A DNA stretch of 64,000 nucleotides. Origin: Hyphomicrobium sulfonivorans. Its GTDB lineage: Bacteria > Pseudomonadota > Alphaproteobacteria > Rhizobiales > Hyphomicrobiaceae. Below, in pieces: positions 26,411-36,015 of the stretch. The notes beneath the pieces are model-generated. The model searched no databases. It was given only the letters and a program-made list of their open reading frames with translations, and was not told where the DNA came from. The position numbers and the translations under genes are program-made. The stretch covers positions 446,501 to 510,500 of the forward strand of contig NZ_PZPO01000002.1 in assembly GCF_013306565.1 (NCBI RefSeq), written 5' to 3'. How positions within the stretch are numbered: the stretch's first letter is position 1; each line of letters starts with the position of its first letter.

Positions 26411-28276
26411 ATGATCGCCCGAATTTTTGGTTGGCTCGAGCAGCGTATCGATGCCTTCCCCGCTAACCAGCCCACCAAGCCGCCGGCGACGTTCTGGGCG
26501 TTCGTCTACCATTACACGCGCCCGTTCCTGCCGATGCTTGCTGCTTCGGCGGCGCTGTCGGCGACGATCGCGTTGATCGAGGTGTCGCTGTTCGGCTTCC
26601 TGGGCCGACTGGTGGACTGGCTGGCGCAGGCCGATCAGGCGACGTTCTGGTCAACCCACGGCTGGTTCCTGGCCGGCATGGCGCTGCTGGTGCTGCTGAT
26701 CCTGCCGACGCTCAAGTTCCTGTATGAAGCCATCGTCCATCAGGGACTGGTCGGCAACTTCACCATGGCGACGCGCTGGCAGGCGCACCGTTACGTGCTG
26801 CGTCAGTCGATGGAGTTCTTTAACGACGACTTTGCCGGGCGCGTCTCCACCAAGGTGATGCAGACCGCGATGTCGGTGCGCGAGGTGGTGACGAAGGTCA
26901 CCGAAGTGATGCTCTACGTGTGCATCTACTTCACCGGCGCGGTGGTGCTGTTTGCTTCGACCGATCTGCGTTTGTCGGGGCCGCTGCTGATCTGGCTGGT
27001 CGGCTACCTGCTGGCGATGCGCTATTTCATTCCGCGTCTCGGCAAGATTTCCCATGCCCAGTCCGACGCTCGCTCGGTGATGACCGGGCGCGTGGTGGAC
27101 AGCTACACCAACATCGCCACCGTCAAGATGTTCGCCCATGCCGAGCGCGAGGACCGCTACGCATACGAAAGCATGCGTGCGTTTCTGGATACGGTGCACA
27201 CGCAGATGCGGCTGGTGACGCTGCTGACGGTGGTGCTGAACTGGCTCAACGGTGCGCTGCTGTTCATGGTGGCGGCGACGGCGCTGTGGCTGTGGTCGAT
27301 CGATGCCGTAACAACCGGTGCCATCGCGCTGTCGGTTGGCTTGGTGCTGCGTCTACAGGGTATGTCCCACTGGATCATGTGGGAGATGGCGGGCCTGTTT
27401 GAAAACGTTGGCATCGTGCAGGACGGCCTGGAAACCATCGCGCGTGACCGCACCGTGGTCGACGTGCCGGACGCCAAGGCGCTGACCGTCGACAAGGGCG
27501 AGATCGTTTTCGACCACATCAGCTTCAATTACGGGCGCGATGCGGAAGCAAACCGGGGCAGCGTGATCGAGGATCTGTCGTTGCGCGTAGCACCGGGCGA
27601 AAAGGTGGGGCTGGTAGGCCGTTCAGGCGCTGGCAAATCGACACTCGTCGGCCTGCTGATGCGTTTTTACGATCTCGACAGTGGCCGCATTCTGATCGAC
27701 GGGCAGGATATCTCGCAGGTGCAGCAAGACAGCCTGCGCGCGCAGATCGGCATGGTCACGCAGGATACATCGCTGCTGCATCGCTCGGTGCTGGATAACA
27801 TCCTCTATGGCCGCCCCGATGCGGGCGAAGTGGAAGCCATCGCCGCCGCCAAGAAGGCGGAAGCCCATGAGTTCATTGCCAATCTGCACGATGCGCACGG
27901 CCGCAGCGGTTATGAAGCCCATGTCGGCGAGCGCGGCGTGAAACTCTCCGGCGGACAGCGTCAGCGGGTGGCGATTGCGCGCGTGCTGCTGAAGGATGCG
28001 CCGATCCTGGTGCTGGACGAGGCCACCAGTGCGCTGGATAGCGAAGTGGAAGCGGCGATTCAGGAGCAGCTGGTCAACCTGATGGAAGGCAAAACGGTGA
28101 TCGCCATCGCGCATCGGCTTTCCACCATTGCCGCCATGGATCGCCTTGTCATCATGGATAAGGGCCGGATCGTTGAAGAAGGCTCGCACGCCGAGCTTCT
28201 GCGGCGGGGTGGACTTTATGCCGAGCTGTGGGCGCGCCAGTCCGGCGGGTTTCTTGCGCAAGACGCGGCAGAATGA
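26411..28276 (+). CDS. ABC exporter, fused membrane and ATPase domains
   Basis: A 621-residue ABCB-type half transporter that would work as a homodimer. The N-terminal half has six predicted membrane helices (about residues 35-320). The nucleotide-binding half has Walker A GRSGAGKST, Q-loop QDTSLLH, signature LSGGQRQRVAIARVLL, Walker B PILVLDEATSALDSE and H-loop AHRLST. The substrate is unknown; the family includes lipid and multidrug exporters. ATG 26411 follows GGAG by six bases. It stands alone, divergent from hemF. Confidence 0.93.
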   Translation: MIARIFGWLEQRIDAFPANQPTKPPATFWAFVYHYTRPFLPMLAASAALSATIALIEVSLFGFLGRLVDWLAQADQATFWSTHGWFLAGMALLVLLILPTLKFLYEAIVHQGLVGNFTMATRWQAHRYVLRQSMEFFNDDFAGRVSTKVMQTAMSVREVVTKVTEVMLYVCIYFTGAVVLFASTDLRLSGPLLIWLVGYLLAMRYFIPRLGKISHAQSDARSVMTGRVVDSYTNIATVKMFAHAEREDRYAYESMRAFLDTVHTQMRLVTLLTVVLNWLNGALLFMVAATALWLWSIDAVTTGAIALSVGLVLRLQGMSHWIMWEMAGLFENVGIVQDGLETIARDRTVVDVPDAKALTVDKGEIVFDHISFNYGRDAEANRGSVIEDLSLRVAPGEKVGLVGRSGAGKSTLVGLLMRFYDLDSGRILIDGQDISQVQQDSLRAQIGMVTQDTSLLHRSVLDNILYGRPDAGEVEAIAAAKKAEAHEFIANLHDAHGRSGYEAHVGERGVKLSGGQRQRVAIARVLLKDAPILVLDEATSALDSEVEAAIQEQLVNLMEGKTVIAIAHRLSTIAAMDRLVIMDKGRIVEEGSHAELLRRGGLYAELWARQSGGFLAQDAAE

Positions 28277-28557
28277 CTTGAATCTGTTTTTTTCCGTTGG
28301 ATCGCACTGCGGTAAGGCCGCTGTGCGCCAAATTGCCTATGCCTATCTCGCGCCGCAGGCTTGAGCGCCGTTTAGAACAATGTCAATAAACCGCATAGCG
28401 GCAGGCTCCGTTTTGTAGGCCTATCGCAACTCACCGTGCCCGATTTTGACGGCAGACGTCCTCAGATGCGGGTGCTGCCCGTCGGTGCCAGCCGGCGGAT
28501 AAAAAAACAAAGTTAAGTGCGGCACGACATCTGTCCAGCGCCCTAGCGGAGGCTCCC

Positions 28558-29130
28558 GTGGCAATTGAAGCCGAAGAACCGGATCGCCGGGACTTTCTCG
28601 TTCTCGCGGCCAGCGCCTTCGCAGCTGTTGGCGGCGCGATGACGCTTTGGCCCTTCATCCAGCAGATGAACCCCGACGCGGGCGCACAGGCGCTGGCATC
28701 GATCGAGGTGGATCTGTCACCGGTGAAGGTGGGCCAGGCCATCACTGTGCTGTGGCGCGGCAAGCCCGTGTTCATTCGCCACCGTACCGAAGAGGAAATC
28801 GCGGTCGCCAAAGCGGTGCCGATGAAAGACCTCATCGACGAATACGCGCGCAACGCTGCGCTGCCCGAAGATGCTCTCGCAACAGACCCCAACCGCACCA
28901 AGGACGGCCACGAGAACTGGCTGATCATGGTCGGCATCTGCACCCATCTCGGCTGCGTGCCGAAGGGGCAGGCGCAGGGTGACAGCAGGGGTGACTTCGG
29001 CGGTTGGCTGTGCCCGTGCCATGGCTCGCACTACGATACCGCGGGCCGAATTCGTAAAGGTCCAGCACCCCGCAATCTTGAGGTGCCGGTCTATAATTTC
29101 GTATCCGGTTCCTTGATCAAGATCGGCTGA
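28558..29130 (+). CDS. petA: Rieske iron-sulfur subunit of the cytochrome bc1 complex
   Basis: A 190-residue Rieske protein, accepting electrons from ubiquinol and passing them to cytochrome c1. It has a twin-arginine type N-terminus ([19 protein letters not shown]) acting as signal-anchor. The cluster ligands are in CTHLGC (Cys about 128, His about 130) and CPCHGSHYD (Cys about 152, His about 155), with the disulfide cysteines in the same boxes. GTG start with GGAGG eight bases upstream. First gene of petABC; 16 bp precede petB. Confidence 0.97.
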   Translation: MAIEAEEPDRRDFLVLAASAFAAVGGAMTLWPFIQQMNPDAGAQALASIEVDLSPVKVGQAITVLWRGKPVFIRHRTEEEIAVAKAVPMKDLIDEYARNAALPEDALATDPNRTKDGHENWLIMVGICTHLGCVPKGQAQGDSRGDFGGWLCPCHGSHYDTAGRIRKGPAPRNLEVPVYNFVSGSLIKIG

Positions 29131-29146
29131 CGGGCGGGCGGACTCC

Positions 29147-30424
29147 ATGTCTGGAATTTCTTACAGCAGCTATAAGCCGACGACTAAAGTCGGCAAGTGG
29201 ATGGACGAGCGTCTGCCTGTCGGGCGGATGTTTCATGCGCAGTTCGTCGACTTTCCGACGCCGCGCAATCTGAACTACTGGTGGACCTTCGGCGGCATTC
29301 TCTCGTTCTGCCTGATGGCCCAGATCGTTACCGGCATTGTGCTGGCGATGCACTACCAGCCGAGCGGCGAAATGGCGTTCGACTCGGTTGAGCGCATCCG
29401 GCGCGACGTGAATTTCGGCTGGCTGATCCGCAACCTGCACGCGGTCGGCGCCTCGATGTTCTTCATCGCCGCCTACGTTCACATCTTCCGCGGTCTCTAC
29501 TACGGCTCGTACAAGGCACCGCGCGAAATCCTCTGGATCATCGGCGTCATCATCTTCATCGTCATGATGGCCACGGCGTTCATGGGCTACTCGCTGCCGT
29601 GGGGCCAGATGAGCTTCTGGGGCGTCACGGTTATCACCAACCTGTTCTCGTCGATCGACAGCATCGTGCCGGGCCTCGGCACCACGGTTGTTGAATGGCT
29701 GTGGGGCGGCTACTCGGTGACCGGCGTTACGCTCAACCGCTTCTTCAGCCTTCACTATCTGCTGCCGTTCGTGCTGGCGGGCCTCGTTGTCCTGCACGTC
29801 TGGGCGCTGCACGTGGTGGGCCAGAACAGCCCGATGGGCCTGGACGTGAAGACGCCTTCCGATGGCGTGCCGTTCACGCCGTATGCAACCTCGAAGGATG
29901 CGGTCGGCATGTTCGCCTTCCTGCTGTTCTTCTGCTGGTTCGCATTCTTCCTGCCCGATTACCTCGGCCACGCCGACAACTACGTCGAAGCCAACCCGCT
30001 GGTGACGCCGCCGCACATCGTTCCTGAATGGTACTTCCTGCCGTTCTACGCGATCCTGCGCGCAATCCCCTCCAAGCTGGGTGGCGTGATCGCGATGTTC
30101 GGTGCCATCGCCATCCTGGTGCTGGTGCCGTGGCTGGATACCAGCAAGGTGCGCTCGACCAAGTATCGTCCGCTGTACCGCTGGTTCTTCTGGCTGTTCG
30201 TGTTCTCCTGCGTGGCGCTGGGTTGGCTTGGCTCCAAGCCTGCCGAGGCAGAGTACGTATTCTGGGCGCGGGTGTTCACGTTCTACTACTTTGCGCACTT
30301 CATCGTCGTCATGCCGCTGGTGGGGTGGTTCGAAAAGCCACTGAAGGTGCCGGGGTCAATAACCGAGGCGGTGCTGGCGAAAAACAAAGGTGCTGCCGCG
30401 GCGGCGCCGGCCGCGAAGAGCTGA
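29147..30424 (+). CDS. petB: Cytochrome b of the bc1 complex
   Basis: A 425-residue, eight-helix cytochrome b carrying hemes bL and bH and the Qo/Qi quinone sites. The PEWY-type Qo motif is present as [14 protein letters not shown], and heme-ligand helices include [20 protein letters not shown] and [21 protein letters not shown]. The Qo helix stretch [17 protein letters not shown] is typical. It ends with an Ala/Lys tail. It lies between petA and petC in the standard alphaproteobacterial order, with eight bases before the petC start. Confidence 0.98.
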   Translation: MSGISYSSYKPTTKVGKWMDERLPVGRMFHAQFVDFPTPRNLNYWWTFGGILSFCLMAQIVTGIVLAMHYQPSGEMAFDSVERIRRDVNFGWLIRNLHAVGASMFFIAAYVHIFRGLYYGSYKAPREILWIIGVIIFIVMMATAFMGYSLPWGQMSFWGVTVITNLFSSIDSIVPGLGTTVVEWLWGGYSVTGVTLNRFFSLHYLLPFVLAGLVVLHVWALHVVGQNSPMGLDVKTPSDGVPFTPYATSKDAVGMFAFLLFFCWFAFFLPDYLGHADNYVEANPLVTPPHIVPEWYFLPFYAILRAIPSKLGGVIAMFGAIAILVLVPWLDTSKVRSTKYRPLYRWFFWLFVFSCVALGWLGSKPAEAEYVFWARVFTFYYFAHFIVVMPLVGWFEKPLKVPGSITEAVLAKNKGAAAAAPAAKS

Positions 30425-30432
30425 GGGGCGCC

Positions 30433-31344
30433 ATGGGACCGATGCAACGTTCAATGAAGCGCTCGTGGCTTAACGGCTGGGTCGTCGCCATCGCAGTCGC
30501 GGGCGCCATGGCAGCAGTGCTGCCGTTCTCGGCCGCAAACGCAGCGGGCGATTCAGCAGGCCACGCCATCGAGCGCCAGGAATGGTCGTTCGGCGGCTTC
30601 ACCGGCCAGTACGATCAGGCGCAGCTGCAGCGCGGTTTTCAGGTTTATCAGCAGGTGTGCACCGCCTGTCACGGCCTGAAGCGTGTACGCTTCCGCAACC
30701 TGGCGGAGCCGGGCGGCCCGATGTTCCCGGAAGCGGCGATCAAGGCGCTGGCCGCTTCATGGCCGTATCAGATCTCGGGCGAGCTGGACGATCAGGGTAA
30801 CCCGATTGACCGTCTGCCTGGTCCAGCCGATCAGATGGTTGGCCCTTACAAGAACGACGTGCAGGCCCGCGCGGCGCAGGGCGGCGCGCTGCCGCCGGAT
30901 CTGTCGCTGATCGTCAAGGCGCGCACGATCGAAACCCATGCACCCTGGTATAGCCACTGGTTCCACATGCTGGTGGACGTTGTGACTGGCTATCAGGAAG
31001 CCGGCGCTGACTATCTCTATGCGCTGCTGACCGGCTATCACGACGCTCCGGCCGGCGTGACCGTGGGCGACGGCATGTATTACAACACCGCGTTCCACGG
31101 CAATCAGCTGGCGATGCCGCCACCGCTGATCAAGGACGCCCCGGTTGAGTATCAGCCCGAAGCTGGCGTGAAGGCGACGCTGGAGCAGAACGCACGCGAC
31201 GTGACCGCATTCCTGGCCTGGGCATCCGACCCGACGCTGGATACGCGCAAGCGCCTCGGCTGGCAGGTGATGCTATATCTGCTGATCACCACGGTGCTGC
31301 TGTATCTGGTGAAGCGCAAGATCTGGTCGCGCATCGAGCACTGA
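30433..31344 (+). CDS. petC: Cytochrome c1 of the bc1 complex
   Basis: A 303-residue membrane-anchored cytochrome c1. It has a signal peptide (to about residue 38), the heme-binding motif CTACH (about 76-80) followed by GLKRVRFRNLAEPGGP, a likely Met ligand in NQLAMPPPLI, and a C-terminal anchor helix (VMLYLLITTVLLYLVKRKIW). It is a separate gene, not fused to cytochrome b as in fbcH of Bradyrhizobium. ATG 30433 follows GAGGGG by four bases. The operon ends at a strong terminator. Confidence 0.97.
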   Translation: MGPMQRSMKRSWLNGWVVAIAVAGAMAAVLPFSAANAAGDSAGHAIERQEWSFGGFTGQYDQAQLQRGFQVYQQVCTACHGLKRVRFRNLAEPGGPMFPEAAIKALAASWPYQISGELDDQGNPIDRLPGPADQMVGPYKNDVQARAAQGGALPPDLSLIVKARTIETHAPWYSHWFHMLVDVVTGYQEAGADYLYALLTGYHDAPAGVTVGDGMYYNTAFHGNQLAMPPPLIKDAPVEYQPEAGVKATLEQNARDVTAFLAWASDPTLDTRKRLGWQVMLYLLITTVLLYLVKRKIWSRIEH

Positions 31345-31375
31345 TATAGGCGCGTCACAGATTTGCATCAGTTTC

Positions 31376-31408
31376 AAACGCCGTCGGAGAATCTCCGGCG
31401 GCGTTTTT
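31376..31408 (+). terminator. Terminator of petABC
   Basis: AAACGCCGTCGGAGA, short AT loop, CTCCGGCGGCGTTTTT. Confidence 0.88.
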
Positions 31409-31543
31409 GCGTGCGGGTTGGGGATGCTAAAGGCAGTTCGATCGGCGCTTGACCCGGCGCCATGCAGGTTCAACAACAGAGCACGCAACAGCGGCTTCGA
31501 GCCTTTCAGCGTCCCGCTAAGGGCTCTAGCTGTTCGTTTTATC

Positions 31544-31640
31544 GTGCTTCTCTTGGGAACCGTTTCACACTTTTCCGGAAGCACTCGCTTTCCTATCGTG
31601 CTTCTTGCCGGAAAACCGGTTTCCACTTTTCCGGAAGCAC
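31544..31640. repeat. Two tandem palindromic repeats (GTGCTTC...GAAGCAC)
   Basis: Copy 1 (31544-31584) and copy 2 (31598-31640) each start GTGCTTC and end CTTTTCCGGAAGCAC, with an interior GGAAACCGTTTC / GGAAAACCGGTTTCC that is itself palindromic. They share roughly 80% of bases, are in the same orientation, and are about 14 bases apart. They resemble a dispersed Rhizobiales intergenic palindrome. Confidence 0.7.
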
Positions 31641-31661
31641 TTCACCTGACGGGGGAAGACC

Positions 31662-32540
31662 GTGGCGAAATCCGTTCTGGGCATCATCGGCGGCAGCGGT
31701 TTCTACAACCTGCCGGGCATCGAAAATCCTCACTGGGAGAAGGTGTCGACGCCGTGGGGCGATCCTTCCGATGAGATCCTGTTCGCTGAGGTTGACGGTC
31801 TGCCGTTCCGCTTTCTGCCCCGGCACGGGCGCGGGCATCGCGTCTCGCCGACGCACATCAACTACCGGGCCAACATCGATGCGATGAAGCGTGCGGGCGT
31901 GACGGACCTGGTTTCAATTTCCGCCTGCGGGTCGCTGAAGGATCAATACGCGCCGGGGCATTTCGTGCTGGTCGATCAGTTCATCGACCGTACGTTCGCG
32001 CGTGAGAAAAGCTTCTTCGGCGATGGCTGCGTGGCGCATGTTTCGATGGCGCATCCGGTCAGTCCGCTGCTGGTTGATGCAATCGAGCAGGCGGCGAAAG
32101 CCGAAGACATCGACTACACCAAGGGCGGCACTTATCTGGTGATGGAAGGTCCGCAGTTTTCGACGCGCGCGGAATCGTTCCTCTATCGCAACTGGGGCTG
32201 CGATGTAATCGGCATGACCAATATGCCAGAAGCCAAGCTCGCCCGCGAAGCCGAGATCTGCTACGCGACCGTCGCCATGGTGACCGATTACGACTGCTGG
32301 CACGAGGAAGTTGCGCACGTCGATGTGGCGGCCGTCATTGCGGTGATGAAGGACAACACCCTGAAGGCGCAACGGCTGGTGCACAGGCTGGCGGCGCAGT
32401 TCCCGCGCGAGCATCAGCCCTGTCCGCTTGGCTCCGATACGGCGCTGGATGTTGCGATCATCACGGCGCCAGAGGCGCGCGCGCCCGCGTTGATGGCCAA
32501 GCTGGATGCCGTTGCGGGCCGCGTGCTCGGCAAGGTGTGA
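31662..32540 (+). CDS. mtnP: S-methyl-5'-thioadenosine phosphorylase
   Basis: A 292-residue MTA phosphorylase, splitting methylthioadenosine into adenine and 5-methylthioribose-1-phosphate. Typical elements are LGIIGGSGFYNLPG, the phosphate-site RHGRGHRVSPTHINYRAN, the substrate-site TYLVMEGPQFSTRAES and GMTNMPEAKLAREAEICY, and VTDYDCWHE. GTG start with a GGGGGAAG stretch upstream. The products feed apt (adenine) and mtnA (methylthioribose-1-phosphate), both encoded about 4 kb downstream on the same strand, so the pathway genes are near but not adjacent. Confidence 0.95.
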   Translation: MAKSVLGIIGGSGFYNLPGIENPHWEKVSTPWGDPSDEILFAEVDGLPFRFLPRHGRGHRVSPTHINYRANIDAMKRAGVTDLVSISACGSLKDQYAPGHFVLVDQFIDRTFAREKSFFGDGCVAHVSMAHPVSPLLVDAIEQAAKAEDIDYTKGGTYLVMEGPQFSTRAESFLYRNWGCDVIGMTNMPEAKLAREAEICYATVAMVTDYDCWHEEVAHVDVAAVIAVMKDNTLKAQRLVHRLAAQFPREHQPCPLGSDTALDVAIITAPEARAPALMAKLDAVAGRVLGKV

Positions 32541-32680
32541 GCGAAGTGCCGGCCAGCGAACAGCGGCGCTAAATCTCGCTGGCTTTATGCTGCCGGTACC
32601 CGGCCCGTTGCCGGCTGTCCGCCGTTTGGATTGTGATATGCAATGCGAAGGTTGGGGCAGGGTTGATTCGCCGGCTATCC

Positions 32681-34138
32681 ATGGTCACCGCTCGACGTCA
32701 GGCCAGTGTCGCACGCGCATTCGCCACGCTGTTGCGCGGCGCTATCATGCTGGGGTTGCTCGGTGTGATGGTGACTGCGCGCGCCGGGCAGGACGACGCT
32801 GCGGTGCGGATTCCATCCTCCGCCAGAGAAGTTTACAGCCCGATCGATCGCACCTTCGATCACCAGCCTGCGCTGCCGGGCGGTCCGTATCACCCTGCCA
32901 GGCCCGATGACGGCGTTGAAACTGAAGCCGATGGCGAGCCGGTGCTGCTGCAGGATCTGAAGCAGCGGCTGCGCACGGCCGATCCGTTCCTCCGCGATAT
33001 GAAGGCGTCGCTGTATCTGCGCACGCAGCCGCTCGATCGCAACAACGCAACCGGTCCGCCGTCGCGCGCATGGGCGGCGGGCACGGCATTGGCGGTCCAG
33101 ACCGGTTTTTATGATGACTGGCTGCAATTGCAGGCAGCCGTTGCAACATCGCAGCCGCTGTGGGCGCCCGCCGGCGAAGGCGGCACGCTGCTGCTGACGG
33201 AAAATCAGGCCGAGGTGAGCTCGATTGCCATCGCCAACGCGAAGCTGCGCGGATTGGGGCAGGAGGTCGTGATCGGCCGACAGCTGATCAAGACGCCCTA
33301 CATCAACCCGCAGGACAATCGCATCATCCCCAATTCGTTCGAAGGCATCACGCTGTTGCGCCGTCGCGACGAGGCGCAAACTTTTGATTACGGCTTCGCT
33401 TACCTATGGGGCTTCAAGGCGCGTGACAGCAGCCATTTCTATTCCTTTTCCGAGGCACTTGGTGTGGCGGAGGAACGCGGCGCTTTTCTTGGCGGCGCCA
33501 AATACAGGCCTGCCAGCGGACTTACGGTCGGTGTGATCAACTATCTGATCCCCGACGTCGTCAACACGGCGTATGGCGCGGTGGATTGGTTCGTTGACCT
33601 GAAGCCGATCGAATTGCGTTTCAATGTCGGCTTCACCGATCAACGCACGGTCGGATCCAATCTGCTTCCGGGGGCGCCCTATAACACCCATCAGGTAACT
33701 GAGCGATTTGCTGCCAGTTACGCCAATGCAACCATTTTTGTTTCAGGGTCGCATAATAGCAGCGCCGCGGCTTTGAAAAGCCCTTTCGGCAGCTTTCCAA
33801 CCTACACAACGCTCGATCAGCTCAACTTCAACGATGCAGGGCAGCAAGCGATTGTCATTGGCGCCGCCTATGACTTCTCGAAAATTCTATTCGACGGTAT
33901 CAAGGCTCAGACGTTCTACGGCTGGTCGTGGGGTGCAATCGAACCGCAAACCGGCAATTCGCTCGGCCGTCAGAATGAATTCAACATCGAGCTGGAATAT
34001 GCTCCATCGCAGGGACCGTTGCGGAATTTGAGCGTGCAGGTGTTCCACTCGGCGGTTGCGTTTCCCGACAATCCGCCCGGCGAGACGCAGCAGCCGCAGA
34101 CGCGCGCGCTCGTGACCTATCGCATTCCGCTGCTGTGA
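32681..34138 (+). CDS. OprD-family outer-membrane porin
   Basis: About 485 residues. A signal peptide (from ATG 32681, hydrophobic stretch LLRGAIMLGLLGVMVTARAG) precedes a barrel with OprD-type landmarks: ASLYLRTQPLDRNN, WAAGTALAVQTGFYDDWLQL, and VVIGRQLIKTPYINPQDNRI followed by IPNSFEGITL. The C-terminus TRALVTYRIPLL fits an outer-membrane barrel. OprD-type porins pass small molecules such as basic amino acids or peptides; the substrate is not deducible. A GTG at 32633 would add 16 residues before the signal peptide and is less likely. The next gene encodes a proline iminopeptidase, 20 bp away. Confidence 0.8.
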   Translation: MVTARRQASVARAFATLLRGAIMLGLLGVMVTARAGQDDAAVRIPSSAREVYSPIDRTFDHQPALPGGPYHPARPDDGVETEADGEPVLLQDLKQRLRTADPFLRDMKASLYLRTQPLDRNNATGPPSRAWAAGTALAVQTGFYDDWLQLQAAVATSQPLWAPAGEGGTLLLTENQAEVSSIAIANAKLRGLGQEVVIGRQLIKTPYINPQDNRIIPNSFEGITLLRRRDEAQTFDYGFAYLWGFKARDSSHFYSFSEALGVAEERGAFLGGAKYRPASGLTVGVINYLIPDVVNTAYGAVDWFVDLKPIELRFNVGFTDQRTVGSNLLPGAPYNTHQVTERFAASYANATIFVSGSHNSSAAALKSPFGSFPTYTTLDQLNFNDAGQQAIVIGAAYDFSKILFDGIKAQTFYGWSWGAIEPQTGNSLGRQNEFNIELEYAPSQGPLRNLSVQVFHSAVAFPDNPPGETQQPQTRALVTYRIPLL

Positions 34139-34158
34139 GCGCATCGAGGTAAATCAGC

Positions 34159-35115
34159 ATGTCGTCATCCAGTGAAGCCCAACCGTTGCGCCCGTTCGAT
34201 GCGCGCATGCTGGATGTTGGCGATGGCCACTGGATCTATGTCGAGGAGGTGGGCCGCCGTGACGGTGTGCCGGCGCTGTTTCTGCATGGCGGTCCGGGCA
34301 GCGGATCGCAGCATCTGCATCGGCGGCTGTTCGACCCCGAGCGGCATCACGCGTTGCTGTTCGATCAGCGCGGCGCCGGGCGTAGTCATCCGTATCTTTC
34401 GCTGCATGAGAACACGACGCAGAAACTGATCGCTGACATCGAAGCGATCCGCACGCACTTCGGCATCGAGCGCTGGATCGTGGTCGGCGGTTCATGGGGC
34501 TCGACGCTGGCGGTAGCCTACGCTGAAGCGCATCCCGAACGCGTTGCAGCGCTGGCATTGCGCGCGGCATTTCTGGGCACGCGACGCGAGGTCGAGTGGG
34601 CTTTCGTCGAAGGGCCGAAGCTGTTCCGGCCGGAACTGTATGCGGATTTTGTCGGTGCGCTTCCCGAGTCTCAGCGCGCCGATCCGCTGGCTGCATATCT
34701 GGAGCGTTTGGCCGACCCAGACCCGAAAGTTCATCGTCCGGCGGCGGAAATCTGGGCGAGCTATGAGCGTGCGCTGTCTGAGCTGGCGCCAGGGCAATCG
34801 CGGATTGCGCCATCGACGGGACGCAGTGAACGCCTGCCGCCGACGCCGTTCGTCGAAGGGCACTACATCCGCAATGACTTCTTCCTGCAGTCGGATCAGC
34901 TTGTGCGCGAGGCGTCGAAACTGCGCGGCATTCCGGGTGTGATCGTGCAGGGGCGCTACGATCTGCTGTGCCCGCCGCACACGGCCTATGCGCTGAGCGA
35001 GGCATGGGGCAATTGCAGGCTGGAGATGTTGGATCGCGCCGGTCATGCCATCAGTGAGCAGGGTGTGATGGAAGCGCTGACGCGCGCCATCCGTGAGCTG
35101 ACGGATGCCGCGTAA
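34159..35115 (+). CDS. pip: Proline iminopeptidase
   Basis: A 318-residue alpha/beta hydrolase of peptidase family S33 that removes N-terminal proline from peptides. Visible: the oxyanion motif LFLHGGPGSGS, FDQRGAGRS, the nucleophile GGSWGST (Ser about 112), the acid in VQGRYDLLCPP and the catalytic His in DRAGHAISE. It has no signal peptide, so it is cytoplasmic. ATG 34159 follows GAGGT. Just downstream of an OprD-type porin gene, the pair could serve peptide uptake and use, which is speculative. Confidence 0.92.
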   Translation: MSSSSEAQPLRPFDARMLDVGDGHWIYVEEVGRRDGVPALFLHGGPGSGSQHLHRRLFDPERHHALLFDQRGAGRSHPYLSLHENTTQKLIADIEAIRTHFGIERWIVVGGSWGSTLAVAYAEAHPERVAALALRAAFLGTRREVEWAFVEGPKLFRPELYADFVGALPESQRADPLAAYLERLADPDPKVHRPAAEIWASYERALSELAPGQSRIAPSTGRSERLPPTPFVEGHYIRNDFFLQSDQLVREASKLRGIPGVIVQGRYDLLCPPHTAYALSEAWGNCRLEMLDRAGHAISEQGVMEALTRAIRELTDAA

Positions 35116-35183
35116 CGTCGATAGCGTTCGCTTAAGGCTGCGTGGTTAGACTTCTCGCCGCCTGCAGAAACCCGAGTGCCACC

Positions 35184-36011
35184 ATGCGCCACGTGTTGAC
35201 CGTCTGGACACTGTTGCTGCTGCTGAGCGTGGCCTCATTCGCCGCCGAGCGCGCACCTGCAACGCTGAATGTCGCCATCGGCAATAGCGTGCAGCGTTAC
35301 ACAGCGGATGAATTGTTGGCCCGGCGCGACGCAACGGCCATCACCGTGCCGGATGACGTTTCCTATGGGCGCAAGATGCACTATCGCGCGGTGCCGTTGC
35401 TTGCACTTGTGGGCGATAGCGCCGCGGGCAAGTTCGATACGCTGGAAGTCAAAGCATCCGATGGCTTTGCGTCGCAGCTGCCGCTGGAGCTCGTTCGGAA
35501 GGGTGCTGCGGGCGGCAGCGTTGCGTGGCTGGCCGTGGAAGATCCGAAAGCGCCGTGGCCGGATCTGCCGGGTAAGAAAACTTCCGCCGGACCGTTCTAT
35601 CTCATCTGGCAGTATCCGGAACGCTCTGGCATCGGTTCCGAACAATGGCCCTATGCCGCCGCATCAATCACGGCTGTTGCATCGCCGGCGTTGCGCTGGC
35701 CGCAAATGACGGTGGCGGAAACTTTGCCGGCTGACGCATTGGCGCGGCACGGGCAACAGGTTTTCACGGTGCAATGCATGCCGTGTCATCGCATGAATGA
35801 CGCGGGCGTCAGCGATGTCGGGCCCGATCTCGGCACGCCTATGAATCCGACGCAGTATCTGACGCCATCGGGTTTGCGCGCACTGATCCGCGATCCCAAA
35901 GCGGTGCGCACGTGGCCCGCTCAGCAGATGCCCGCGTTCGATGAAGGCAAACTCAGCGAAGCCGATCTCGATGCGCTGATTGCGTATCTAGACCATATGG
36001 CTGAGCGCTAG
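35184..36011 (+). CDS. Exported two-domain protein: sulfite-oxidase-like fold plus cytochrome c
   Basis: About 275 residues. A signal peptide (MRHVLTVWTLLLLLSVASFA) is followed by a ~150-residue domain (ATLNVAIGNSVQRYTADELL, then MHYRAVPLLALVG and VKASDGFASQLP) resembling the molybdopterin-oxidoreductase-like domain without the cofactor cysteine. A C-terminal cytochrome c domain follows, with CMPCH at about 198-202 and a distal Met in QQMPAFDEGKLSEADLDALIAY. It is likely periplasmic and involved in electron transfer. The ribosome site is weak. The substrate and partner are unknown. Confidence 0.8.
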   Translation: MRHVLTVWTLLLLLSVASFAAERAPATLNVAIGNSVQRYTADELLARRDATAITVPDDVSYGRKMHYRAVPLLALVGDSAAGKFDTLEVKASDGFASQLPLELVRKGAAGGSVAWLAVEDPKAPWPDLPGKKTSAGPFYLIWQYPERSGIGSEQWPYAAASITAVASPALRWPQMTVAETLPADALARHGQQVFTVQCMPCHRMNDAGVSDVGPDLGTPMNPTQYLTPSGLRALIRDPKAVRTWPAQQMPAFDEGKLSEADLDALIAYLDHMAER

Positions 36012-36015
36012 TTGA

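Larger units (their letters stand above)
31345..31661. other. 317-bp region between petC and mtnP
   Basis: It holds the petABC terminator (31376-31408), about 130 bases with nothing I recognise, and two tandem palindromic repeats (31544-31640) ending 21 bases before the mtnP start codon. Confidence 0.6.

Noticed and set aside
29117-30298. A 393-codon frame antisense to cytochrome b
   Set aside because: It is a shadow of petB with extreme His/Arg/Glu composition, no ribosome site and no family.
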